From positions 8,314,027 to 8,378,026 of the forward strand of contig NC_087068.1 of the NCBI RefSeq assembly GCF_963678635.1: DNA of 64,000 nt, given 5' to 3'. A program made the position numbers and the translations under genes. The notes under the pieces were generated by a model, which was not told where the DNA came from, made no database searches, and saw only the letters and a program-made list of their open reading frames with translations. Each line of letters begins with the position of its first letter. The stretch's first letter is position 1. Shown here piece by piece: positions 25,169 through 38,263 of the stretch. This DNA comes from Symsagittifera roscoffensis. Taxonomy: Eukaryota; Xenacoelomorpha; Acoela; Convolutidae.

Positions 25169-28100
25169 ATGGACGATGATATCCATATTGCAGTTCGATC
25201 GGCAGTTGACGTTCAAAGAGTCGACATTCTAAACGGTAAAAACTCTTCACTTTTTTTCGATTGTTTGCACAAATCCCATTGATGATTGAATAAGTCTGCG
25301 ACTAATAGTTGGGCCTTGAAGTTAGTTTTTGCACAGTGAATTTTGATTTTAAAACTATTCAACCATTGAACGGAGTAGTCTTCGCCAAATAATTTTAATG
25401 AAAAAACAGTTGGACGAAATGTTGGTTTCACGAATTTGATGCAGATTTCATTAAATTATACGTTAAATGCCCCTCTGGTATTGCAATTGTAATTTGCTCG
25501 ATTTATTTCTGGGATTCTGAAAATTAGTAGTCATTGATCTCACAAACCGTGGGTACCTGTGTTTGTTTTGAGTCTGAATGTCCTAATAAGATGTCCTTTT
25601 CCCTTTGAAGGTATCCGTTGTATCTGATGCACTTTAAGATAATCCTTTTTTTGAACTCAAGTTGGTATTTTGTTGTAGTGATCCTTGAAGACTCAAAGTC
25701 GAAAGGAATCCTCGAACACGTACTCAATTCAACCCACAAAGGCAAAAGTATCCTACACTACGCCAACGATGCGGGCAACGCTGATATCGTGCGGACTCTT
25801 CTCGTCTCGTTCAATGCAGACCCGAGCATCAAATCCGCCGACGAGGGACTAACATGCTACCAGTCGGCAGTCGAGAATCAGACTCTTTCCGACATCTACC
25901 ACTCGTACTTTTTGCAGTTAGTCACTAATGACAAACTAGAGCACGTTAAACGGTGCATTAAAGCGGGCATGGATTGTAATCAGCAGTACCCAATTGATGG
26001 TGCATACTTATTGAACTGGGCGTGTCAGTACTCCAAGGAAGATATGGTTCGATGTCTTTTGGAAAATGGCGCTGAAGTTGATGTAATTGACTCGGATGGC
26101 CTGACAGCATTGCACGTGTCAGTCAAAAGTGGCAACGAGGGCGCAATTAAAGCCCTGATGAGTCATTCGGTCAAAAGTGACCCTACTATTAGGTCGCCTC
26201 ATGGGGATTATCAAGGGTTCACAGCCCAAGAATTGTGTCAACGATTATGTCCTCAGTTTGAGCACTATTTTATCAGCTCAAAAATTGAGGAATCTGAAAG
26301 CGGAAATTCGATTGCCGACGAACATGCTTTAAGTCCAGATAGCTCGAACCTAAATGACGACCTTGTTAATTCAGCTGAAGATAAGATGTGGAAAGGAAAG
26401 CTGTCAATCATGACGTCATTCTCAAAAGAAGAACCAGACGAAAGTGATGACTCATCAGTTGTGCCATCGAAATCCAAAACTGAAAACATGAAATGTTTCG
26501 AAGCTTTTAAAACTATGGTTGGTTTGAAATCGGCAGCGAATGTAGATAAGAACATTTTGGGCCTCTGTCCGCTCCCAAAAATTGTGAAAACTCAGGAAAG
26601 AATCGAAAATAACAGTGAGGTTGCCGTAAATTCTTTCTCTGAAATTTTAGTCTCGTTTCAAAACTTCGATGAATGGCAGAAAACTTTGGATTTAGTGACA
26701 ATGATGTTGAATTCATTATCGAGACTTGGGTTCAAGATCAACGCATCCATGCTTCCTAAATTGGACCCTTCTAAACTGAGGGCATATCAATATCCGTTAC
26801 ATATCAGTTTAATCGATTCCAAATCTGTTTCGAAACCCGGAAAGTATACTTTAACTTTTGAACAAAATTTCTGCAACATAAAATGTTATTCCATAGAAGG
26901 AGCAAGAAATGGTTTGGCTACGTTCGTGCAGTTATTGAGTGAACGACGAATAGAATCATCAATTAATTTAGGAAAAGTTGTGTATGACAACGCTGTCTTG
27001 GAAACCCGAGCAGTCATGTTTGACTTCGAAATGTGGCTTGCATGGAAAACTGGGATCCTATACGAAGTGCTTCTAATTTCAAGTCTTCTCAAATACAACA
27101 CAATTGTAATTCCGTTATCAAATGACCTGATCACTATTTTCGGCGATTCAATTGAAGTGATTTGTCAGAAGCTTGTTGAAACTATAATCCTGGCGGAACG
27201 TTTCTGCCTCCAAGTAGTGCCTTACCTAGAGATAACGTCTGACCAGATCAACCAGGAATCGTATCGCGAAAAGGTCCAGTTTTTCAAACAGGTTTTGTCC
27301 TGTTTTAACAGAAAGAATAGAACTATTTTTGGACCTGTGTTCTCGACGTTTTTGTGTGAACATCAAGATTGCAAGGATTACACGTTTTACACCCTGGGGT
27401 TGAACGGCAACGAAGATGTATTGGTTTTCTGTGCCAATGACGTTGCAACGGCTAGAAGAATCGGAGATATAGCTAATGATGCGACCGTTTGCTGCTCTGA
27501 GCCGGACATTTTGATGGAAGCTGTATGTCGTGGCATGCGACTGATTTTGAGGTCAGATGACGAAAGTGCAAACAGGAGTTTGGTTGCAAGAGCTGAGCTG
27601 ACTAAACTGTAAGTTATTTTTAATCGGATTAAACTATCAAAACACAAGTTTTTTATTTTGAGAGATTAATTCTTTGGGTCTGTATCTTCAATGTTTTTGT
27701 TGGTTCGCCATAATGAACAAAGCTTTCCTGGAATAGGTATTTTACCCTTGCAAAATGGATGAATTTTCATCTTTCACTTTCGTAACCGGAAAATTTTAGT
27801 TTTTTTGTGGACTTTTGGAATCATTTTGTGGAACCTTTGCAGGTTCTCGTGTGTGGAGGAAACTTCATTCTGTGAAGGCTGCCTAACTGTCTGCTCATTT
27901 GCTACCGAGTCAGTTCCTCTTTTCATCTCGTGCCTTCCTCGACTCTTGGTAAACTCCGAGTTCAGCTGGAACGCCTCGACATCCAGGGCATCACATTCGT
28001 CTTTCCACAGTATAGTAGACAAACTGATTTTCAACCAGGCACCTGGATTCGCTAATGCACTCAATGTCTTATCAAATGTAGAGCGAACTTTGATGACAGA

Positions 28101-31100
28101 TAAAGAGACAAGTAGGACAATCGATGGATGTGGTGACGGGGAATCCGGAGTTGGTGGGACATGCAGTCCAATTTTGAGGTGGCTAGAGGATCCAGGGGTG
28201 CTTTCAGTAGATAGATTGGACCCTCAATCGATATCACAAGCTGAGAAAGACCTAAGGTTAGATGACTAGCGAAATCCCTTGAGCTAACCTTTTGCAGAGA
28301 ATTAATTCAGGTTCATGGGTGGGAAATTTCGTTCCTGAAAATATTCATTAATAATTGCTCTCAAGCTTTGATATTCATATTTTCAATTGTGAGAGCAAGT
28401 GACTTGTAATCGGAAACTAGACTTTTTTCGGTAGACAACTTTTCGTGCATATCAAGACGTATGTGCAGTTCCAGGTGCAGTGTACGTGTGCAGTTTCACG
28501 TGTGCAGGCTGACATGCTCAGTTTCTTGAAATTCAAATAGAAGTACCTTTTAGATCATTTCAGGTTATACTTAATTGTTTCATATATATTTATTACATTT
28601 TTATGATTTCGGGGTTTTCGGCTTAGTTACTATCGCTTCAGTTTCCGTTTTTTTAGATGGAAATATATAATTTGTTACTGTTTTTCATCGGCTTATTTTG
28701 CCAAGCATGGATTTAATTTTGATTTTGAATTTTTTTCTTACAATTGAAAGTTCTTTAATTTGTTGTTTTACTAAAATGATTTCGAATGATTTTTTTGTAT
28801 CTTTTCGATCAAACTGCTTCGCTTTATGTTTTATCGGCGTAGTCAACTTGTTTTGTTGTGTTTCGAGGGCAGCAAATTTTTGTTCCACAAAATCAGGTTT
28901 TATGAAAATGTATGGGTTTTCATTTTTTAATTATTTTTTCGACAGCTACTTTGCCAATTTTCAAAAAATTGTTGCCCATGGAAAGAACAGTGAGATTGTT
29001 TGACTCATTTTCTGAATTGTTTTCAAGACTTCTCCGGAAAATCCGAGATTAAGCTTCAAATGGGAAGAACAGGTAGCGAGGATCTCTTCTGCATTTTTTT
29101 GATATTTGGACCATTTTCGTGGATTTTGCCGGCCTTGCTCGAAAACTACCCTCCCGAATCTTTGTTTGAAGAATCGACAGAAAAAGATATCAGAAACCTC
29201 GAAGCGAAAATTTCGGAAAATTTTAATTGGTTTTTAAGTTGTTTTTTTTTTCTCAAAAACCACCCTGCCTACTCTTAGTTCAAGAATTCAAGAATTTAAT
29301 CCAAATAAAGGGTTCAAGAAATCCTCACTGCATCAGTTGAATTGCCTTATTCTTTGCAAAAACAGTTGTGTTTGGGAACAGTTAAATTCTTGAAACTTGC
29401 AACGTTTTTGGAAGCATTTTGATTTTGCTCAAAAAATACCCTGCAAATTTTTTAGGTCAAGGGTTTCATCATGAAATTCAATCAAGGGAGTCTTTTCTGC
29501 GTAATCAGCTACACCATAATTTTAGCAGAAAGTTGTTGGTTCTAACGAAATGTTAAAATTTTGGCCGTTTTCTGGAACTTTTTGGCTCTTCTCAAAAATC
29601 ACCCTGCAATTTTCCAAAGTACTGGTTCAATTGAAATAACAGATTGCCGGTATTTTTGCTGCATCAGCTTTTATGCCCTTATTTATGCAGAAAAAAGCTT
29701 CCCGAAAAGCCAAATTTGTTACTTTTGGAGCCTTTTTTTGGATCTTTTTGTCTTTTCTCAAAAACTACTCTGCTTAATCTGAGATTAAGGGGTCAGTTTA
29801 GGGAACAGGTTGCGAGTGTTTTCGTGCACAAGCTGTGACCCTTTTTTTCTTATGAAAAAAAAAACATTATTTCGTTAGGAAAATCTTTCTCTGAAGCTTA
29901 CACCTTTTTTTGCAATAATAGCAAATTTCACTTTTCTCGAAAAGACTTTTGCAAATCTGAGAAAAAATTGCTTTTGGGAATCTTCCCTGTATAAGTGGCT
30001 CGGTGAGTACAGCTTAAGTCGAATCAACATCCTGTGGAAATTTTACTTGTAGGCGCATTAATAATGCCTTTCAGTAGAAAAACTGTAATGACTAGGGAAA
30101 GTCAAGTTATTGAGGTTTGTTCGTGTTTTGGAAATTTTTTCCCAAACAATGCTACGACAATTCTGAGTTAATGATTCAGTTGAAAGCACACGTTGTAGAT
30201 ATATTCTCTGCATAAACGATTACCCCTCAATTTTGTAGCATAGCAGGTATGCTTCAGGAAAATCCATTTTCCGAAATGTTGACCGTTTTTTGAAACTTTT
30301 CCCACTTTTGAAAACTACCCTGTCAAGGCTGATATTTAGTTCAATCAGGGTGACCACTTGGCCACTATTTTAGTGACCAGTCACTATTGGTCACTAATTG
30401 GTCACTATTTTTTCAATGTCACTAAAAGTCACTGTTTACAACGGTTTTTCGTGACGGACCCTAAAATTTGTTTTTTTTTTTACTAATCCTCTGTTTTATT
30501 TTGAGATATCCACTTCCCATATGTGGTTGCAGACCCTAAAAATTTTCTAAAGGCGCTTTTGGCGCCAATATATACTAATATTGAGGGGGGAGCGCGCGCC
30601 GAAAAAACGCAATTTTTTTTTCAAAAATTTCCTAAAAACGACTTTTTCAGCCTGTTTATTCAAAATAATGCCTGCGGCGCAGAGTTTTTGGCCAAAACAG
30701 GGACTTTTTAGTGCTTTGGCAGAGCTTGAAAAATTAATTTGGTCGACCTAAAAAAAATTTTCGACAAAAATTCGAAAATTGTCATAGTCACTATTTTTTT
30801 CTCTCAAAAAAGTGGTCACCCTGAGTTCAATTGAAAAAATGGAAATTAGACTCTCCCCGAATTGATTGACTTATACTTTATTTCAGTAGAAACTTCTTAG
30901 AATAAAAGTTAAGACGAATTTTGGAGTTCGTGCATTACATCCCGTATCAGTACAACAAATTCTCTAAAAACTCGAACTTAATTGCTCGAAAGTTTTTTAT
31001 GACAGCTTATTTTTGGGGCTCAACAAGTGGTCAACCAGATGTTTTGCCTTCGTTGTCTATCGCTCGCTAATTTACTGTTTTCAAGTTATTTGTTGAGCAG

Positions 31101-31849
31101 TTTTTTTAACTTAATTTTTCAAAAAAAATTCGACTTCATTTTTCAAAAAAAAAATTCTTCGTTTTTCCATTTTTTCTTTCTCCTGCAACGCAATGTTTCT
31201 GATGTATTGCAGGTGATACGAAGCTTCATTTCGCCTCTGTGTCTAGAATGAAGCTAAGAGTTGGTTATGTGTTTATCAAATGTGCTCTTTTTCTAGATTT
31301 AAAGAAAATTGATGTTACAGGTCGATCTTCTCGTTCATCGAAGTCCATTTGCAGCCAGCGCAGGTCGGAACTCCCGTTACTGGAACAATTGCACTTCCAT
31401 ACAACCCAAAACTGGCATATCAGACTCAGGCATTCCTATTCCAGCTACGCGCTTGTGCCAGCATTGCTCTTTTCACAGTAAAACTCCTGAAGAGCCTTTA
31501 CTTTGCTGGACGGAACCCGGCTGCCTCGATGACACAACCGTCCAAGAAAATGGCGAACGGAGATGTCGCAACGGGAAAATTGACATCACAGACTAGTCCT
31601 CAAAATGCTGCTGAAAAATATTTTATGAATGGCCCGCTCCTAGAATCCGTGAACTTAGGAGTCGAGAGTTTGAGTTTGCAAGTGAAAAGTGACCTTGCAA
31701 ATCGGTTGATTGTTGCAATGAATGATTTGAAACTGATTGCCAAACAGGATTTGGATGACTCTGCTTTCAAAAAATACAACCAGGATGCATTCACGCAGAT
31801 TTTAGACCAGTTCGTACAAGGGAGACATACAGGCGCGTCTCAGATTTAG
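25169..31849 (+). CDS. Ankyrin-repeat protein with a degenerate GH20 (hexosaminidase-like) domain, spliced
   Basis: Model of 4 coding exons: 25169-25235, 25679-27608, 27843-28256, 31321-31849. The sum is 2,940 nt (979 aa) and the phases join exactly. The start is the ATG at 25169 (MDDDIHIAVRSAVDVQRVDI). Residues about 43-75 and 130-195 form ankyrin repeats (GKSILHYANDAGNADIVRTL; DGLTALHVSVKSGNEGAIKAL). About 215-320 is acidic, Ser-rich and probably disordered. Residues about 395-442 resemble the GH20 beta domain (SIEGARNGLATFVQLL), and about 455-540 the start of the GH20 TIM barrel (ETRAVMFDFEMW, then SSLLKYNTIVIPL, then AERFCLQVVPYLEI). The catalytic Asp-Glu pair of beta-hexosaminidases is not visible, so it is probably a pseudoenzyme or a binding module. 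No signal peptide or membrane segment is seen, which implies a cytosolic protein. I do not recognise a named gene with this architecture. The gene structure is firm; the GH20 assignment is from motif resemblance only. Confidence 0.78.
29130..30335. repeat. Decayed tandem array, ~165 bp period
   Basis: The phrase CTCAAAAACYACCCTGC recurs near 29137, 29256, 29429, 29589, 29756, 29937 (weak) and 30308. It is often preceded by TTTTGGA(A/T)C..TTTTTGG and followed by a TTCA..GAA stretch. Spacings are mostly 160-181 bp. Units are strongly diverged, so this is an old local tandem repeat inside the intron. Confidence 0.65.
30346..30823. mobile_element. Non-autonomous hAT-type MITE with intact 8-bp target duplication
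   Basis: The left terminus CAGGGTGACCACTTGG and the right terminus AAGTGGTCACCCTG are terminal inverted repeats. They are flanked by identical 8-bp duplications AGTTCAAT at 30338-30345 and 30824-30831. Sub-terminal copies of GTCACTA/TAGTGAC occur near both ends (for example 30370-30430 and 30783-30793). The element is 478 bp and shows no transposase. The 8-bp duplication and CAGGG ends fit the hAT superfamily. Confidence 0.9.
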
Positions 31850-33180
31850 TGCTTCATCAATATTACGGGTGTAGATTGTCTTTTTAAATATTCACTCTAA
31901 ATTTAAAAATTATTGGGTGTTATTGTATAGCTGTCAGTCCAGTATTTGTTTAATCATTGATTTACAGGAGAGCAATACTTTACCTTTGGACGCGAATCGA
32001 ACTCAACTTAGGGCTCTATAATTATATACGAAATACCTGTTTGAAATGTAAGCTATGCTTTGCCCGAAGGTTGAAGTAAAATGTAGTTCGCTTTCCATGT
32101 AGTTCCATTCCATGAAGTTTTTAGTTCGCCTTGCTCCATGCCACAATATTAGAGATTTTGTAACACCATATAAACTCCATAACTTTCTCCCTGTGAGCTC
32201 GAAGTTCGCTTGTACCAGTCCCTTGTGGTCCGATCTTGGAAATTCTTGCCAAGATCATGGAAGCAAGTCAACTCAAGTCAAGTTCTTGCCAAGTCAATAA
32301 AGACCATGCAAGATATCCAAGACCCATGCCAGACGCTGACATGATAGTTATTTTAATTGAAAGACTTCGGCAATCTGATTTCGGCAAGATTTTGCATGAT
32401 CTTGTTTTTTGTATGGAAACAAATGCAAGAGTAGTAACACATGCCTGCAAACCTAAAGAAGTAGCTATGAATGATGGTCTTGAACTGCGCTCTCAAGAGG
32501 TGCTAGTCAGGAGAAAAGCTCAGCTTTTTTGTGTCCGAAGACTATAAATACTTCCTCCTCCCACGCTGACTTCTAGTGATCTCGTGAGACAAAACCTGAA
32601 CACAACAGCATACACTGAGGAACTGAAAACAAACTAAAACATCAGATAACATAACAAATATCAAAGGTCCTAAGAGTACAAATATATGAGTTTCTGTAAC
32701 AATAGTTAATACTATTCGTGCCTCATGTTGAGAGAAAAACTAATCGAAACATGATTTCGATAGTTTGAATCAGTGTGATTTGGATATCCAACAAGGAAAT
32801 GAAGCCGAAGAATAAAAAAAATTGTAATAACTCAATATAATTAGCTTAGAGTAAATTTGGAAATAATAGTAACGATTAAGTTACTTAAGTTTTTAAACTA
32901 TGAGATCGACATTTTTTTGCCTGGGAAAAATTGAGAGCTGGAAGGTTTAGCTTTCATCTGGTACTCAATGGCGAAACGTTGAGGGATCCACCAAACACTG
33001 GATATTTGCATGAATCGTTCATCTAATTTTATGGACTTGACGCTATTAAAATACGTTTGAATTAAATTTTCCAGTAATTTTTTTTGATAACATTTTCTCC
33101 CAAGGTCTATTTCGAGTTCAAGGACATGATCCTCATCAAGGAACTGGAAGAATATGAAGTTCTGGTCTTACCTAAGCAGC
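31850..33180. other. Intergenic stretch after the ankyrin/GH20-like gene
   Basis: It includes the 3' untranslated region of the upstream gene. No further gene is supported. Imperfect local repeats of 'CAAGTCAA..TTCTTGCCAAG' occur at about 32250-32310. Confidence 0.5.
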
Positions 33181-33189
33181 TCTTGGTTT

Positions 33190-34740
33190 CATTTTTGTGA
33201 TAAGGGCCGAACGCCCTTCACCCTGCTGAGGTCCCTCTGTTTGAGTGTTAATAAAAATAAATAGCTTCGCAGCAACCCCGACCGCGGTTATTCCCCGCTA
33301 CTTCTAGCCATCTTGTTCGGCACGGTATTCGTTAAAATGAACCCCGAGCAGCTGAGCGAATACATAAAGATCAATTTCAACGATTCCCTGTGTTAAAAAG
33401 GGTTGTTCGGGATTGAAAGGGGGGAAATGAAATGGTTGATAACGGCATGACTGTTCACGTTGCTGCTTGACTAACTCGGCCTGCAACTGGGTAGATTTAT
33501 GAGGTTTACTCGTCAGTAAATAAAGGATACAATCAAGGAATCAACTGAATTAGGACGGACACACTCGAATGTGACTGGTTCGTGGGTTGGCAAATTTATT
33601 GTCGGGTTGTGCTTCGTGAGTAAAGGGTTGCTTCACATTCAAAGTTCGAGCTTCCGGCACTACTTTTTCCTGGTGTTTAAACTAAAGTGCCTCATCAGTC
33701 CGTCGTCGATCAAAGCCGGGCAAAGAACTTGTGAAGGCTGAAGTCCTAGGAGGTCAGGAGTTTGTTATTAGGATCATATGACATTTCCTTGCTTGGTCGA
33801 ATCGTAACACCTACCTCATACCGGGTATCTCTAGATTGATAATAGAAACCGAACTTGGCGTATGGCAGTGATGAGAGGGGGAGGGACGCAGTGATTAAAC
33901 ATGTGCAAGCGGTGATTTAAGTAGATGCCAGGTTTGATAGCGAATGGCTCGACTAAATTAAAACTAAGTTAAGAAAGATAAGGAACTGGAGAGTACCGGA
34001 AAGCCTTCAAGAGTAAGAACAGTTATAGCAGAGACAGTGAATAGTTGGCTCTAATTAGATTGAGAACAGTGATTCTCGAAGCTAACGATATCATTTAAAG
34101 TACCTCTAAAAGAATAGTGATCCGTGGAGACATTATTAATTTTAGCAGGCCGAACTGAATATTTGCGTGGAATAATTGTGTGTAATCGGTTAAATTAGGG
34201 TTCTGTAGAGATAAGATCATGTGATATTAATCAAAATCTTTTAATGTTACTCAGAGCACGTTCATGTTTCGACTGAGCACCGATTGATATTACAAACAAC
34301 AGGAGTTCAAAATGTGCCGCACCAATTAAAGCTGAAATGAACCTGATCTGGAAGCTGACATGCGCACTACTTGTAGGGGATTTTTGTGAATTTTTTTTGA
34401 AATTGAAGGGACTTTATTAGGGTATATCACTCGACCGACCCAGATAATTAAATTATTTGAAATCAATTGAAACATTCCAGTAGAAACCATCAACGAAGCT
34501 TACAGCAATATTTCATAAGGGAAATGTTGTCCACATAGCAGCAACGCTAGGCACAAGGCTCTTACAAGAGTGGCTCTAGATAAATAAGTTTGGCGCATTT
34601 ATTTAAGAAAAAAGATGGAATCAATTTTAGCTCTTGAGAATTAATGTTGCATTTTAATTGTTTTTTTAATAGACGTCTTAATACTATCACACTAAATATC
34701 TCACACTAGAATGTTAGGATATTCAGTTGAAAAGATCAAT
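33190..34740 (-). mobile_element. Repeat element copy 1 (retrotransposon-like 5' region with gag-like ORF remnant)
   Basis: About 33700-34735 is closely similar to a second copy at 37640-38160 plus 39965-40490. Shared phrases include AGGTCAGGAGTTTGTT, GGAGAGTACCGGAAA, ACAGTGATTCTCGAAGCTAACGA, GCACGTTCATGTTTCGACTG and ATCTCACACTAG. On the minus strand 33304-33486 is a 60-codon frame (QQREQ..FPPFNPEQP..LYVFAQLLGVHFNEYRAEQ) that reads like the start of a retrotransposon gag protein. I infer the 5' end of an LTR-type element in minus orientation. No RT, integrase or clear LTR pair is visible. Confidence 0.5.
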
Positions 34741-37100
34741 GTGATCTAGAAAGGTCAGTGACCATCCCCGCCCACCCGACCGAAATAAATAGTTTTTTTG
34801 GCGTTTTATCACAGCCCACGAGAAAAAAGAATTTCTCTATGCTTTCTTCTATTTCACACTTTTCCGTTCATAACGGGTGTTTACACCTGCCTTAACGATT
34901 TCATGATCAAAGAAGCTGCAGAACTTTTGTGAACACAATTATAATGCTGAGAGAAAACTGGACAGAACAGCTCAACAAATCACAAAATGATCGGCAATCA
35001 ACTAGACAGAAAAGGGCCCATAGAGCATCTTACAAGATTATCAGTTGGAAAAAAAATAAAAACCGTAATGTTCTTTTTAAAAAGTGAGGCACTGGTGATC
35101 AAGTTCAGTTCCTGAAAAGTTTAACCATATGGCGAAGAGTCTTACTACTGTGTTATTTTTGTATGGCTATATGGCGTAAACGATAAACTTATGAAATTAA
35201 AATATCTTGAAGAAGTAATGGTTTCCCGAGAAAGTTGATTTTTCAAGCTCGACTTATTTTGTTTGCAAAAAAGAATTGCTTCTGGATGTTGATGTTAGAA
35301 AAAATTTACCTCTTGAAAATTCTGAATTGCCAATCTCAGTGTGTTCTACACAATGAAATTTTGGAACAGATAGTGCAGTAGATGCTACTGCTTTAATAAA
35401 ACTCTCATGAATCAATAATTATTGCTGTTGTATATGATTTTTCAGTTTAGGTTGTTTGCAATTCAATGATAAGAAATATTTTAAATCATTATCAATCAAA
35501 TAAGAATTGTTAACAAAAATGTAAGAAGAAGACCATATTTTTCGAAATGAAAGTGACATTGAAAAAGTAAACAGCTGAACCTCAAGTGAAAGCAGGAAGC
35601 AAACCCAAGTTCACAAAGGAACTCTCTATTGCGGCAGAAATCATGGGAATAAAACGAGCAAAGTTAAACTTTCAATTGAAAAATTTACTTGAAAAACAAA
35701 GGTGCTTCCACACTGACCATCAAGAGAACATCAAGTTTACTGAAAACCACCACGCCTTTTCTTGTTTTTCGGAGTCTCTGTTTCTGGTGGAGGCCGCCTC
35801 GACACCATTACCGAAAGGTGAAAAAAACGATTGGTCTTTGTTACCTGGGACTGTGTATGGTTTTGCTTAAAGATTTTATCAAAGGTGGGAACAAAGACCA
35901 ATCGCACGAAATTAAACTTTAACTACCCTAGTTATATTTTCTGTTGAGTGATAGCACGTTTTCACCAAAATAAGTAATAGTGATTTAAAGGAAAATTGAT
36001 CGTTGGTACTTTTACTCCATTGGCAGAAGCATATTAAAATAGTATCCTATTGGCCAATTGAATATAATCAATTCCTCTTCAGACTTGAAAAAAAGTTCAA
36101 CAGAGTTTCCTTAGATGAAAAGGTTAACTATAATCTTTTTAAATGAAGCATGCAATAAGTTCAAACTACGAAACTCCTCATCAACAGTCAACTATTTAAT
36201 CATGATCAAAGATAAGGCAAAATTTATTGAAGAGATTACGCGGTAATCTGAACCTTTGGTAACTAAATTAAACATTGGTTCTAATTATCAAAGGCTGTTA
36301 AAAAGAAATGATTAAAAATAAGGTTGAACCGAGGAACGAGTCTAAAAAGTTGGCAAAAATTAACAAACATTTTTTTTCGATTGGAAACGAAACTGTTCTC
36401 TAGGCACTTAAATAAACAAAAAGAAAAACAATAACTACCTACTATAATATTTAACATATTGGCTGATAACATAAAAAACTCAATGTTATTTGAAGTTAAA
36501 CGGTTGTAGGCAATATGGCAAGTTTACCACCACTAAGAATAGTCGACTTTGCAAGGGCTTCGCTCTAGAACACTAGTCCATTCAGACAACTGTTTATATA
36601 CAGTAAAAACCGGAACATCATTTGACCAATTTTTCATTTTTTCCACCCCACTTATGAAAGTTCTACGATTGACACGTCACACAAAACTTACGGATACGGA
36701 CACAACAAACAAATTCTAAGAAACCAATTGCCGATGCCGTCATTTAAAAAACAATTGTGTCCATCAAAAGTTATTTGGAAGCGGAACAAAAAAATTGACA
36801 ATGCCTTCAGGTGCGGTCAATTATACTGAATCGAGGAACAAAAACAAAAGTATTCATTCCAAGTTAATAGGAACATTGAGGTTTACAACCATACAAGTGG
36901 CACATAAAATTGTACAGAAACAATTCAGATGTCGGCCATTGTTCCTATAAATCACTGACCATTAGAGCGAGAAGATATGTGCATTCCGTAAACATGACAC
37001 ATATAAGAAAGACAATAAAATAACACAAACGCAACAAAAGAACGGGTGTGTGCCATTTGCGACCAGTCGGAAATGACACAGTTATTTCGGAAACAGTAAA
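34740..37100. other. Intergenic, no gene recognised
   Basis: AT-rich DNA with short open frames only. The longest (35586-35870, +) matches no family I know. It lies between two copies of a retrotransposon-like repeat and could be the interior of degenerate elements. Confidence 0.4.
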
Positions 37101-38263
37101 TATAAGTGTCAATGGTCGTTTTGATCGTTGACGGTGTAAACTCCCAGGCAACAGTAGTGAGTATTGGTTTCAAGGTTGTCAAGGCACATACGCAGTTGGT
37201 GGAAGAAATCGATGATTTCATCATGCGGCCTTTCTCCTCTCAATGTTTGCAATTCACGGAACACCTCGGTTCGTTGTTGTTGGCTCAAAATTTCATGTGT
37301 AAGCCCAACAGTCCACGGTTGCATTGCATCCAGCTGAGAACCTTCCACTGCAGAGCTATTGAATTGTCTGAGATGGAAGCGCGGCTTGATAATTAAATCT
37401 AATTAATATGAATAGACGGGAAAAGTTCCAGAGACGACTTTTTGGCCTAATTACACCCCTAATAGACAAACTACGTTCCCCTGATAGTTAAAAGGTCGGG
37501 ATTGGATTAGAGTGCAGATGGAAAATTCAGATGATTGGAATGAAATAGCTACCCATGAAAAGGTTCCCCCTTACCCTCGGGAGGTCGATGCGTGAACGGG
37601 AGAATGAAATAAAGACCTTGGGAAGATCACTGAATAAACATAGCATGGTTTGGAGATTGAGTTGAACTCGAAGGCTGAAGTCCTTGGAGGTCAGGAGTTT
37701 GTTGATTAGGATCGTATGACATTTGTTTATTAGTCGAATCGTGACACCTACCGCATACCGGGTATCTAGTAAGCGTGAAGAGATTGATAAAAGAAACCGA
37801 AGTTGGCACATGGCGGTCTTGACAGGGGGGACGTAGTGATTAAACATGTGCAGGCGGTAATTTAAGCGACGCCAGGTTTGATAGGGAATGGCGTGACTTA
37901 AGTAAACTAAGTAAAGAAAGATAAGGTATTGGAGAGTACCGGAAAACCCTCAAGAGTAAGAACAATTATAGCAGAGACAGTAAATAGTTGGCTCTAATCA
38001 GATTGAGAACAGTGATTCTCGAAGCTAACGAGATTAGTTAAAGTACCTGTAAAGTAATAGTGATCCGTAGAGACACTATTAATTTGAGCAGGCCGAACTG
38101 AGTTTTTGCGTGGAATAATTGTGTGTTATTGATTAAATTAGAGTTCTGTAGAGAGAGAGATTTGTTTGGTTGAGTTTGTTGGAAGCTAAATTGCAATTGA
38201 ACATTTGTGCTAATAAATCGCGGACCCTTTTCTCTTGATTAGATCATTAGAATAAATCCTGGC

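Larger units (their letters stand above)
28257..31320 (+). other. Intron 3 of the ankyrin/GH20-like gene
   Basis: This 3-kb intron has donor AG/GTTAGA and acceptor TTACAG/GT. It carries the ~165-bp decayed tandem array, the 478-bp hAT-type MITE and one hairpin repeat (31218-31234). Small open frames inside it match nothing recognisable and lack coherent coding character. Confidence 0.75.

Noticed and set aside
35586..35922. Overlapping 94- and 77-codon frames as a gene
   Set aside because: No recognisable domain, no splice or neighbour support, and they sit in a repeat-rich stretch.
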